DNA from: Thunnus maccoyii | Lineage: Eukaryota > Chordata > Actinopteri > Scombriformes > Scombridae | Assembly (NCBI RefSeq): GCF_910596095.1 | Contig: NC_056550.1 | Span: forward strand, 25,845,001-25,909,000 | Direction: 5' to 3' | DNA: 64,000 bases | Shown here: one piece after another, positions 52,614 through 63,010 of the stretch | Layout of the letters: every line of letters starts with the position of its first letter | Position numbering within the stretch: the first letter of the stretch is position 1 | The notes under the pieces: generated by a model | Seen by the model: the letters and a program-made list of their open reading frames with translations, nothing else | The model's database searches: none | What the model was told of the DNA's origin: nothing | Program-made: the position numbers and the translations under genes

Positions 52614-52726
52614 GTCTGCCTTCGCCCCGATTAAGAAGCCTTTATCAAAAGACGAGCAGCGTCAAGCCAATCAGAGGTGAGCTCGCGCGGGACCGGATGT
52701 TCGATGCCTCGCCTTCAAAATAATGG
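52614..52726 (-). promoter_or_regulatory. compact cbx2 promoter with CCAAT and ETS-like sites
   Basis: About 110 bp of GC-rich, CpG-containing sequence lies between the cbx2 ATG and the first upstream repeat. It holds a CCAAT box in the context AGCCAATCAGAG (52667-52671, an NF-Y type site) and an ETS-like core ACCGGATGT (52692-52700). There is no TATA box. This fits a housekeeping-style CpG promoter, but the transcription start is not visible. Confidence 0.5.
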
Positions 52727-52729
52727 TCT

Positions 52730-53030
52730 TCGCAGGAAAGGAAGGAAAAGAAAAGAAAAAAGATCTTTATTGTCCACCAGTGTGGAAAAAAATTATCTTC
52801 TGTTCACCAAAACATGAAGACACACTACATATGATGATTCTTACAAGAAAGAGACAACTAAACAGTCAGTATAACAAACAGAGACAAGGTCATATTACAC
52901 ATTTAAAAATAGTTCATGTTTGCTGTTACTCATTATCAGTCACTTTGTAGAGTTAACATAACTGATGGCACTTGGGATGCGGGACTTCTTAAAGTTGCTA
53001 CAAGAGGCTTTTATTTTGTGTTGATCGTGG
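52730..53030. repeat. interspersed repeat upstream of cbx2, first part
   Basis: Starts with an A/G-rich run and AGATCTTTATTGTCCACCAG. It resembles the segment at 10590-10640 (TTTTATTGTCTCACAAGAGG), so it is probably a dispersed element whose AATAAAGATCT end points away from it on the minus strand. It breaks off at about 53030 where LINE sequence begins; text at about 54180-54420 looks like its continuation. Confidence 0.5.
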
Positions 53031-53036
53031 CTTAGG

Positions 53037-53325
53037 GGTAAGGCCCCAAAACTTTGGAACAGCTTACCTTTTGGAATTAAGTCTTCCCCTTCCCTAGACA
53101 CTTTTAAGGCCAAACTTAACACTCAGTTGTTCGCTCGGGCCTTTGAGTGTCGTTAAAACCCAGTGTTGTACTATTATTTGTTTTCTATTTGTTCTTGTTT
53201 CTTGTTTGATGTTACCTTGTTATGTTGTTTTAATGTATTCTTGATATCTTATCGTACAGCACTTTGGTCAGCTGTGGTTGTTTTTAAATGTGCTTTATAA
53301 ATAAATTTGATTTGATTTGATTTTG
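53037..53325 (+). mobile_element. 3' fragment of an L2-like non-LTR retrotransposon
   Basis: The reading frame 53037-53156 encodes the tail motif typical of fish L2-type reverse transcriptase ORFs (APKLWNSLPFGIK, then SLDTFKAKLNTQLF) and ends at TAA. About 170 bp of 3' UTR follow. This ends in GTGCTTTATAAATAAATTTG plus short TTTGA tandem units (about 53306-53321), a common 3' tail for this LINE type. It is 5'-truncated, with stops just upstream of the frame, and is a dead copy. Confidence 0.75.
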
Positions 53326-53574
53326 GCGACTGTGTGGAGAAAAGTGGTAGTGTTTTCCCAGAATGAAGACTGCATTTCCCATGAGCACCATGGGCTCGTG
53401 TTGTAAAGATCTTGGCTAGCACGTGCTTTTGTTTTGGAAATGAGTGAAAGATTATTATTTTTAATACTTTTTTTCTTTTTTAAACACAGCTGTTTGCAGG
53501 ATTTACAGCGATGAGGTAATGTATCTGTTTGTGGCTATTTAAGATTAAGTAAAGTAAACTTTGCTTTAGTACCA

Positions 53575-54175
53575 ACATGTAAGGCTGCATTCACACCAAA
53601 TAAGACAATGTGGCACCTTCCTGCAGCGTTGTGTGGAGGTTTGGGGAGGTGTGAGCGTGTTTATTTGTGCTTAGGACGTAACCACCATGAGACAATCAGA
53701 AAATAATGTTTGATATCTCAGATTCACTCCTTTGTTCTCACTACACCGCCGATCGCTCTCTTCATTCTCTCTCTAGCTCGCTCAACCACCACTTCCCTCT
53801 CTCTCTCGCTCTCTCTTTTTCTCTCGTCTTTTTTAAAATGAGTCCAGAAGCCGACAACAAGTCTGACTTTACTTTTAATGTTATCAAATGAAGAAAAAAA
53901 TGTCCTCCCCTCGTCCTAGCAACATCTTTGTACTCATGCTACAATGCTACATGTAATGTAAACATCGGCTCTTCTCGTCTGTGTGCCGTAAATCGTTTTG
54001 TCTGATTTTGCGGGGAATCCGACCCGGTTGCAGGCATCTAGAATAACTATATCGAAATAGCCAATCTTCTCGCTGATGGTCTCGTTTGCTTATGTAGGTC
54101 ATATAGAGGCATCAGAGGCATCATGAGACTGTTTCATAACCAGTTAAAAGTTCCTTGTAGTAACTTTAAAAACAT
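53575..54175 (-). mobile_element. MITE-like element, reverse copy of the 1908-2588 family
   Basis: Its reverse complement matches the core of the element at 1908-2588 over several hundred bases. Shared text includes AATAAACACGCTC, CTGCAGGAAGGTGCCA, TTTGGTGTGAATGCAGC and GAATGAAGAGAG-CGG-G-G-AGTGAGAACAAAG. The outer end at about 54150-54175 (minus strand TTTAAAGTTACTACAAGGAA) differs from the first copy, and the other end looks truncated near 53577. Confidence 0.7.
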
Positions 54176-54179
54176 TTTT

Positions 54180-54425
54180 AGGTACCAGACGCTCTCTATA
54201 GCACCTCCTGGAGCTCAAAGGTTCAAACTGGCTGAATAGAGGATGGGAGCTGTCTGCCAGGATACTCCTCGCTTTCTTCTTTGTCCTTTCTGTAAAAAGT
54301 TGAATCAAAGACTTTTAGGGTTTGCCAACTATTCTGCAGGCAATTAGGACAATCCTGGAAAGTTCATTCTTAGTTCTACAATTTAAATGACCATACCAGA
54401 GGGGGAAGATGAAAAGTTACACTCT
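54180..54425. repeat. probable continuation of the repeat interrupted at 53030
   Basis: Text such as GCACCTCCTGGAGCTCAAAG and CCAGGATACTCCTCGCTTTC resembles a dispersed fish repeat. Its position beyond a LINE fragment and a MITE suggests that it and 52730-53030 were once one element, later split by nested insertions. This is inference. Confidence 0.35.
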
Positions 54426-54599
54426 CAACAAGAGTTTTTTTTACACTAATATTAACATTACTTGTTGGAAAGTTGGCTATGTGCAAATAAACTGGTATAA
54501 ATAAGAAACATCTGCTATGTTATAAACAATAGTGATGTTGTTAAGGTAGCTTTGTGAATACACTCTGTGGTACCCAACTGTTTTTATCCTCTTCTAAAA

Positions 54600-54976
54600 T
54601 AGAGCTGCAACTAACGATTATTTTCATTATATTAATCTGTTGATTATTTTCTTGAATAATTAATAAGTCATTTGGTCTATAAAATTTCAGAAAATGGTGG
54701 AAAATGTCAGTTACTGTTTTCCAAAGCCTAAGATGCAACCTTAAATGTCTCGTTTTGTCCCGACCAACAGTCCACAACCCAAAGATATTCAGTTTACTAC
54801 GATAAAAGACTAAAGAAACCAGAAAATATTCACTTTTAAGAGGCTGGATTAAGAAAATATCAGTATTTTTTCTTAAAAAAAATGACTCAAAACAATGAAT
54901 CAATAATCAAAATAGTTGACAATTAATTTTAGGTTAATCAACTAATTGATTATTTGACTAATCGTAGAAGCTCTAC
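54600..54976 (+). mobile_element. AACTAACGATT-type MITE, best-preserved copy
   Basis: About 377 bp with imperfect inverted ends: it begins AGAGCTGCAACTAACGATTA and ends GACTAATCGTAGAAGCTCT. The internal markers are TTTGTCCCGACCAACAGTCC, CAAAGATATTCAGTTTACT and AAACCAGAAAATATTCAC. Many diverged copies of this family occur in the window. It has no coding capacity and is best read as a non-autonomous DNA element. Confidence 0.8.
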
Positions 54977-56166
54977 TCTAAAATAATTATACATTTATTT
55001 ATTTATGTATTTGTAATGGACAATGCTCACTGATCAAGAGAAAAAATAAAAAAAGTGTCTTTGTATTTAGCTGTTTTCCATCTGTTGTCTCTGAGATGTC
55101 AAAAATGCACCTTAAATATAGCATAAAACAATATCTTTCATAAAATTGATATATGCAGTATAAATATCATGCACAAAATTGTATTTGTGGGTAAATAAGC
55201 TCAGGTACGTAACTCCAGCAATGCTGATTTTTGGCTTTGCTAGCAAGCCGGTAAGCTAATTAAAATGTTTGAATGGTTGGGAGTTTTATAATGTAAAAAT
55301 TACAAAGTTGATTCTATTAATTAAATTAAATTAAAGGCACTGTGAATTTTATCATGTGAATATTATAAGTAGCAAGTAAGTTATGAAAGAGGTAGTTTTT
55401 CAATAATCTGGCTATAAGGTGTAGACAACCTTCCCCCTAGTGATATTACCTCATGGAAACTTTCTTTTACCTCTAGAAATTTATATTTGTTTATTAAATA
55501 AAAATAGAAAAAAATTACACAAATAGTAGTGTGCAGAAGAAAAGCCTTTTAAAGTTGTAGTTTTATTTTGAAAGTTGTAACGGGAAGTGCTGCGCTTCCC
55601 TGATAACTTGATACAAACGGGCGTAGAGAGGCGGGCAACTGAGAATGTGATTGCTTAAAATGTGTCCCTGGGCAGCCACCGTAGTCTGATGGAAACATGT
55701 CCCACTTACAAGTGAAAGTGGAGACATAAACCCCCAAAACATGAAGCCTGCGATAACTGGCGTCTTGATTCTATTCTTTTCACCATTTTTCAAGATATTT
55801 AATTTATAGAATCTTCATGTTTTTATTAGTTTCTGGTTTTAATACATGTTGCACAACACCTTTTACATTAGCGGTTGATAGATTTATGTTTTTTTTGTCC
55901 CATGTTGCTTTTATTCAGAGCAACTAATGGTATGGTACAATTTTAAGTCAACTTCAAAACCACAAAGTGTAGGTAATTACATGATTATATGATATTCAAA
56001 TCAAGTTTATTAATCAAAACATTAAGTTACACCTGAAGTAAACGACAGATTCCTAACATACATGTACATTTTATTCCCTCACAAGCACACTGTGTCACAA
56101 GTTTCAACCAAATACCAAATAAAATAAACAAAAACCTGTTGTGTGCCATCAAACTGATAAATATGA

Positions 56167-56172
56167 TTTATT
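56167..56172 (-). terminator. candidate enpp7 polyadenylation signal
   Basis: AATAAA on the minus strand about 200 nt past the enpp7 stop, at the edge of a (TTA)n tract. Further candidates occur at 56070-56075 and 56006-56011, so the exact 3' end is uncertain. Confidence 0.4.
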
Positions 56173-56368
56173 ATTATTATTATTAAGTTCCCCCAGTTCT
56201 GTCGAATATTAGCTTATTCTCTGTTATGTACCAAAACAGGTGGCTAAAGTTGCAAAATCACAACAGTGGTTTAACAAAATCAGCCAGAGGGAATGTCCAC
56301 AGTTTACAGCTGTTTCTCTATTTGAGATAAAAGCATTTTTGCAGAGGGTTTTTTTGTGTGTCTGATGA

Positions 56369-57423
56369 TCAAAGTGAAGTTTGTTTAGCGTCTTCTGGAT
56401 GATCTGAGAAACTGTCTGATCTGAAACACAGGGAAAAAAAAGAAATTATTGATGATGATGTTATGATTTTCCAAAATTCTGTCGTCCTAATTTATAATTT
56501 CATGCAAATTGCGTGCATAAATAGTTGCTGAATTTTGTCTGATGTAATGAATAACACTGGAATCAATTCATTTGATTATTTAAAAAAAAAAAAATTGAAT
56601 ACAACCATATTGTGATATATATCAATATCAAAGCATTAATATTCTGAGTGATATTAATTTGAACCATACTGCCCAGCCCTACATGAATTACTACTAATTA
56701 AATGATTCAATCATTACCTTTTATTCTTGCGTTTGTTCTTGATTATTTTGTGAGACATCATCACTATAAAAACAATGACAAGAAATCCAGCCAGCGCTGC
56801 GAATCCGGTGAAGACACTCTGCAGGAGGTTCACATCTTAAACAAGACAGAACAGAGAGAACATATTTACATACCAAATATGTGTTTTTTGAAGGTTGATG
56901 CTGATAATTCACTAAAAGTGTCTGGATTTCCAAAATGACAAAACATACAGCAACCAATCTTGTGAGATACTTAGATAAGTGCAAAGTCTGCCCCCCCCCA
57001 CCACTCAGGCAACAACAACAACAACAACAACATTGAATGACCACATGATGGCGCTATAACAGTGACTTTTACATCCTAGGAAATACCCCAATCAGTTGAA
57101 GTGAATCAGTTTAAACTGATCAAAGTACACTAGTTATTCAGTGAAAATAGGTATAAAAAAAAACAAGCAATTAAGTACATGTACATGCTCTGATGTCAGA
57201 TCTTCACTTGAACACACCACTGTACACCGCATTTAATAAACATTACACTTTGCAAATGGTGAACAGCATTGTTAGTATGTATGATTTGTAGGAAATTGGC
57301 TAAACTAGGCTAAACAAATGAGACTTTAAATTTAGTATTAATGCAATAAAATAAACATGTTACTACTTAATACTACTGCAATACATACAGTGCTACCAAC
57401 ATTAGAACTACTACCGCCACTAT

Positions 57424-57473
<50 letters not shown>

Positions 57474-60400
57474 TTAAAGTGCCAGATCATAAGAATTTAT
57501 AACTGAGTGCTACCTGTAGACAATCAGTGTAATCTTTGCAAATACAATTGTACAAAGTGAATCATATCCATCATATCAGAGGTAGATGACACTGACAGGA
57601 CAATATTTGGGTTTAATTTAAGAACTGTCCCATGCTGATGTATAAGCAAGATGATAATCTGTTTTAATTCATTATATGTGTATACGAAACACAAATATTT
57701 AGTCTTATATTTAGTCTCTTTCTTGTTTAAAATCTTTCCAAACTTGTGAGCATCACCAGATCCGGTTTTTAGTTTTAACCTACAGTAACTCTACGTCTGA
57801 TTTGAACATATGTGAAGCTGGAAATGATGGATGAATGGCCTAGTAATGAAGGAGCAGGTGTTGAAGCGACACACTTTCAGGGGCCACGGGGAGAGACTCA
57901 TTAGCCTGATAAAAAAACTCACCATGAGTACTGGTCTCAACGTGAGTAACCAGCATGTGTTTGGTGGCGTTCAGGTTGCCGTCGTTGACCTCCGGCTGGA
58001 TGCCCAAGATGTGACACATCAGGGGGTAGATGTTCACCGTCTCAAAGGGCCCCACCTCCAGGTTCCTCTGAAATGCTGGACCCACCGCCCTGAAGAAGGG
58101 CTTCATGTCCATCTCTTGGTTGTCATAGCCATGCTCTCCCTTGTGGAACTGAACCGGGAGATACTGCAGGGACACACAGGGACGAATAACACAATTCGCA
58201 TGACCCAGTTTGTTATATTCAATTATATCTTAGAATCATATTAACACAGAGTTGACACATTTTGGCCTACTCTCATGTAGACAGCAGAGGGAGGTATAGG
58301 CTAAGTGAAAAGGAGGTTGCCAAATCAAAGAGTAGGCCTTTTATCTCTTTGTGATCCACTATCCACCAAGGAAAGAAAGATATTTAACACTGCCTGAATG
58401 AGATTTTTAAGCCCATCTTTAAAAATTTTCATTCCTTTTCATTCATTTCCTTTTATCAATTTGTAGTATATAATAAGTTTTATTGCCAACAAAGTGTGAT
58501 ATAATTATCCGTGTGAATAACACCCGGTTATCTCAGTTCTTACGTAACGTTCTCACCATGCTTATCCTTCTCTGGGATCAAACTGAAAAGAGGTGAAGTG
58601 GCCATAAAGGCTGGACAAAGAATCTGATAATACAGTCATCACGATCATGGCCGGTCATAACCTATAGACTTTTGATAACCTGTTTGATTAGAGGGTTCAC
58701 AGGACTGATTGTTTTTCACGTATTCAGCATTTGAAGGCATTTTATGGTGTCAGTAATTTACTCTTTTAAATTAAGTTATGATTTGATGGTTCTCGGTTTT
58801 GAGTGACACATTCACTTGCAGCGTTGTCGTACAGTGGAGTGACTGAGCGAGTGGAGCCAAATGAAAATGCTAATTTTGAATTTTGAGCCATGAATAGCTT
58901 CATGAAGCATTTGAGAGCACTGCATGTCATCAGCCCGGCCTGGATTATCCTGAGGACGTGCAAATGCACTTGATTAAAATTGTAATGCACTAAGATTAGA
59001 ATTTAACTCTTTGTTTCTGGTTGAAAAGAGTCCGGTTTCAACATTTCCTATGAGCCAAATGAAATTGGCTTTTTTTTTTCAGTGTAGTTTTACTCAGAAT
59101 AAGAGCTGAATGCAGGATATTTCCAGAATAAACTGGAAGGCACGTAGAGATTATCTGGCTATTTATCTGTAACAATAAATCAGTGTGTGCTACTTGATTG
59201 CCTTATGACCTCTTAATTTAATCATTAGCACGTGAATTGCTGACTGTTAATATGCTACCAGTACAATTGCAGCATGAAATGTAAACGTTGCAGCTTTTGT
59301 TCTTAGTAGTCTCAGTACTTACACAGTCATTCCCTAATGTTTTCACAATATTCTGCTGTTTTAAAGCCGCACTTTGCAATTTGGCATGTTAATGGGCACA
59401 AATGGCAACTCAAGGTAACTGTTTACTTTAAAGGGTAAATCAATAGGAATTGCATTGAGCAGAAAACTGCTGCTGCATGTCTCTCTATGGTTTTAAATTT
59501 TCCAGCATGTTGCACCAACACCTGGCCAAACCCAAGCCAGTGATGTTAGGGGAAAACATGATTTGAAATCACTGCTGCAGCCTCTCTTAGTGATTTGGTA
59601 AAAATTAAACAGTCATGGTCTCTGTAACAACACATTTCTTAATCAAAAAAAAGAAAAGAAATTCAACGTACCCCGTTGATTACATATCCAGGGTCGGACC
59701 ATAAAATGATGGGGAGGATTCGGTCATTTTTGGCAAAGTGGAGACGCTCTGGCATCTCCTCCTTCTTGAACACATGGAGGTGGGGATGGGCCCCCTTCAA
59801 GGCGTTGTAAACCTTATCCAGCCTGCCCGGCTTCGGCAACAGCATCCCGGAGGGGCCAAAGTCCACCAGGTGGAAGGACAGGTCACGGAAGGAGAAGCCT
59901 GGGATCTTGGACAGGATGATCTCTTCTACTAGCCCGTTGCGGTACACCGTGGACATGCCGTGGTCTGCTGTGATGATGATGTTCAGGCGGCTGGTCAGTC
60001 CGTGTTCTTCAGCTGATTGGCGGATGTAGCCCACTGTTCGGTCAACCTGCTTGACCACCTCTCGTCGCTGTGGGGAGTCTGGGCCATATTTGTGGCCGGT
60101 GCTATCTGGCTCACCAAAGTACATGGACACAAAGTCCAGATCCTGGTTACTGAACCAGTCCATCACCTTGTCTGTGTTCTCTCGCCAAGCGGTCTCGTTC
60201 TTGTAGTTGTAAAGCGGTGGCTCCACTTCCCGCACCATAGCAACCTGTCCCTGGTAACTGGAAGCTGTGCCAGGAAAATGAAGAGAGCCAGCTTTCAGGC
60301 CCTGGAAGAGTAGAAAGAAGAGGCTACATTAACATTACACACATAAATATGACACAAGTACATACTTACAAGCATGCCAAAGGTTAGCCTGTTCATACTG

Positions 60401-61463
60401 TGGGTCACATACAAGCAAACAAAATCCGTATTATTACTAATTAATTATTACATTAATTTTCTTAAACCCACAGCTGAGGTTTTTGGCAGCAACTGTCATC
60501 TCCATGCAGTTGACATCTACACCTGCAAAATAATTTGCAATTTCAACTGCAGTGATCCACCTGAAATCATTCAGCAGGCCTTCAGAGGTGTTTTGTCAAG
60601 AGAAATGGTTTTCTAGTGCTGTAAGCAGCAGAAACAGTCTCTCACAGTGATAAGATGGAAATTGTTCTGCACAGACCTGTTTCTGTGCTGTGATCCAGAT
60701 AGGCAGAGTGCCATTGTCCCACCACTCATTCACATGCTGAGTCTGATAGTAAGGCTTCTTCTGACCGGTGGATGTGTTGAACCACATGTTGTGGATTACC
60801 CCATGATTCTCGATGTAGCGGCCTACAGAAGAGAATCACTGTCAGTCTGTGTGCACTCATTATTCACAGCGTGACACATTCACATTAAAAATTCTATCAA
60901 CTTAACGGGCTGAGTGGCATGACGCTTTTGGACAAGGTCTTACGACCAACTTCGCAGATTAGAGGAATTTAATTTCAAGGAAGTTAAATTTCTTGAGAGT
61001 CAAAATAAGAATAGGAGCAGAGAATTCTTCCCTCAGTCATCCAAGCATAATCATCTTAGTCAGCTATAAAAGCTGTTGGACCCTGGGACATTCAATTACA
61101 ACTAATTCCTTTTTCCCATGGCTTTTTTCAATCCTTGCAAAGTAAACTTAAGGCGGTTTCCTTTCCCACCATGATATGCAGATCCCCTGCCAACTGGAAG
61201 CACCGTCGTAGAAAATGAAATACTTTACCTGTCAACAGGGTGAAGTGTGTAGGACTGGTGATGGTGAGGTAAGGCGGTGTGACATACAGGGCTTTGACTC
61301 CATCCTTGGCCATTTTGTCGAGGTGCGGCGTGTCCACATCGCGGTCGTAGTCCCATCGGAAACCGTCGAAGGAGATCAGCAGCACCTTCTGCCTCGGTTT
61401 ATCCGTAGGAGCTCCGAGGACGGAGGAGGCCCAGAGGAGGTAGAGACTTGCGGTCCACAGCAT
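56369..61463 (-). CDS. enpp7: alkaline sphingomyelinase ENPP7 (6 coding exons)
   Basis: Ecto-enzyme of the NPP family; ENPP7 hydrolyses sphingomyelin to ceramide and phosphocholine at the intestinal brush border. Coding exons on the - strand: 61463-61229, 60822-60677, 60301-59672, 58163-57923, 56835-56718, 56420-56369. All junctions are AG/GT and in phase, giving 473 residues (human ENPP7 has 458). Residues 1-17 form a signal peptide (MLWTASLYLLWASSVLG). The two-zinc catalytic set is complete: D33 (SFDGFRW), nucleophile T69 (TSPTHF), D193/H197 (GEPDSTGHKYG), D240/H241 (ADHGMS) and H348 (GEHGYD). A hydrophobic segment (about 425-444) anchors the C terminus, followed by a basic tail. The start is the ATG in ACCATGC; the open frame upstream has only GTG codons. 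The match to human ENPP7 (WITAQ-Q, VGYIR-S, GPSGMLLPK-GRL-KVYNALK) is much closer than expected for other NPPs. Some fish carry more than one enpp7 copy. Confidence 0.95.
57424..57474 (+). repeat. (ACT)n trinucleotide microsatellite in enpp7 intron 4
   Basis: About 50 bp of uninterrupted ACT/CTA repeats within the fourth enpp7 intron (56836-57922). A shorter (CAA)n tract lies at 57010-57031 in the same intron. Confidence 0.95.
58164..59671 (-). other. enpp7 intron 3
   Basis: The longest enpp7 intron (1508 bp), bounded by GTACGT at its 5' end and CTGCAG at its 3' end. It is AT-rich, and I recognise no exon or well-defined repeat inside it. Confidence 0.8.
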
Positions 61464-61478
61464 GGTGAACACAAACAC

Positions 61479-61620
61479 TTCACAGATCTTAACTGATTCT
61501 ACCCTCCGGCTAAAACCATTTTATTTACAAGAGGATCCTCCTCTTCTTGGCAGCTCACCTGAGGTTTCTCAGCCAAGATTTTCTGAGCAAAGTTTCACAA
61601 ACTTATCTTATCTCGTGGAT
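61479..61620 (-). promoter_or_regulatory. candidate enpp7 promoter: TATA-like, tandem GATA and HNF4-like motifs
   Basis: Read on the minus strand, the 160 bp before the enpp7 ATG hold a TATA-like AAATAAAAT (61518-61526). About 80 bp further upstream is the tandem GATA motif AGATAAGATAAG (61602-61613). Next to it, read on the + strand, is AGCAAAGTTTCAC (61587-61599), close to an HNF4 half-site pair. GATA4/6 and HNF4 are known drivers of enterocyte genes, which fits an intestinal ENPP7. Motif identity is seen directly; function is inferred. Confidence 0.4.
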
Positions 61621-63010
61621 TGAGCAGACGTTATCTCAGCACTTTTCTGCATGTGGCCCGGTGATGTTTATGAGCTGATTTTACGGCTGGGAGTCGTGTT
61701 CACAGTGAACCCCCCCCACTTACCCCCCCTCCTTCTTTTGCTCTTGAGGACTGACAGCAAAGCAGATTAATCTCTCCGGGCATCATGCTTTTTTGTTTCC
61801 TCCTAACTCGGCTGTTGATGCTGTCTTTCTGTTTGTCTGCCTGCGTGCCTGTCTGTGTGGCAGAGTTTCCTGTGAATCACTGACAATGGGGGAATGACAC
61901 TTTGATGGGTTTCACCTTGAGTTGGGATGGTGCATGATTGATCTGACACCAGGAAAATGAAGAGGAAAATGAGAGTATATATCTCTTGGTCAGCTATCAG
62001 TGGTCTCTTGGGAAGAAAAGTCCCTAATAGACATATTCATTTTAATAACTCTGTGTATATTAGCCCCAGGATATTGTTAAAAGATCCTTTAGAATCTACA
62101 TTGATTTTCTTAGCAATGCCCATGACGATGGACAAACTATTAAAAATGAACCGCAGCCTCCTCAGTGTTTCAGCTCAGATCATACTCTGCGTTCTCATCC
62201 AGACATTATATATCACTCCGTTGTGATGTAACCTTATCAACGTCCATCAAATCGCTAGACAAGCTAACTCTTCAAATTTGTTCTTTATTGTGTGTGTCCT
62301 TGGCTGAGGTTCAAGGGAAGTGTCTAATCTTTATGGAGATAAGGGATAACATTCATCAGCTTTCATTTACCTCATTCATATTCATTAGCGTTCTCATATT
62401 AACTCTATCCGCTCGTCGTCCACTGTCAGCAAGATTTGGAGTAGTGTTTTTTGGACTGCTGAGACCTGTGCGAGTCTCAGATCTCTGCTATGAGAACTTT
62501 ATCAAACACACACACTCTGAACTTGAGGGGCAAGCAAACTTTATCTGACCCTCTCAATCCGGTACAGGATCTCCACAGGGATTCTCACATTTACTTGAAG
62601 AAGAAAAGGGAGGCTTGTGCCTTTAGCACTCCCTGCTGCCCATATACAACCACTGCAGTACCACCTGAGAGCCAAAACAACTATATCACTTTGAGTTAGA
62701 GCATGTACAGTAATCTAATGAAAGGCAAGTTATTTCCCAGGCTGAGGATACAATATTGTATCTTTAAGCTTTAAGTTTATGTTAATTAGACTTTAATGTA
62801 ACTTTCCAGATACTTGTTTTATATTCTTTGCCGATCAGTAAATTCTTGAAGATATTAAAAAAGTTATGTGGATGCTACATTTTTCTGAATATATAGCATC
62901 AGCAACTCTTGAGCTGACACGCTCAAAAGAAAAGTTGTCAACTAATGTCTTCTGTCAAGAATGATTTTGTTTGATTTTTGTTTTTTTATGTTATAGACAA
63001 AAATGATTGC
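61621..63010. other. intergenic upstream of enpp7
   Basis: C-runs at about 61711-61728 and overlapping short frames at 61957-62699 with no recognisable domain. No gene supported. Confidence 0.45.

Noticed and set aside
61464..61478. Five extra codons before the enpp7 ATG
   Set aside because: They begin with GTG; the ATG at 61463 has a good ACCATG context and directly starts the signal peptide.
61957..62699. Three overlapping short plus-strand frames upstream of enpp7
   Set aside because: No recognisable domain, no consistent splice signals and no start context; not enough to call a gene.
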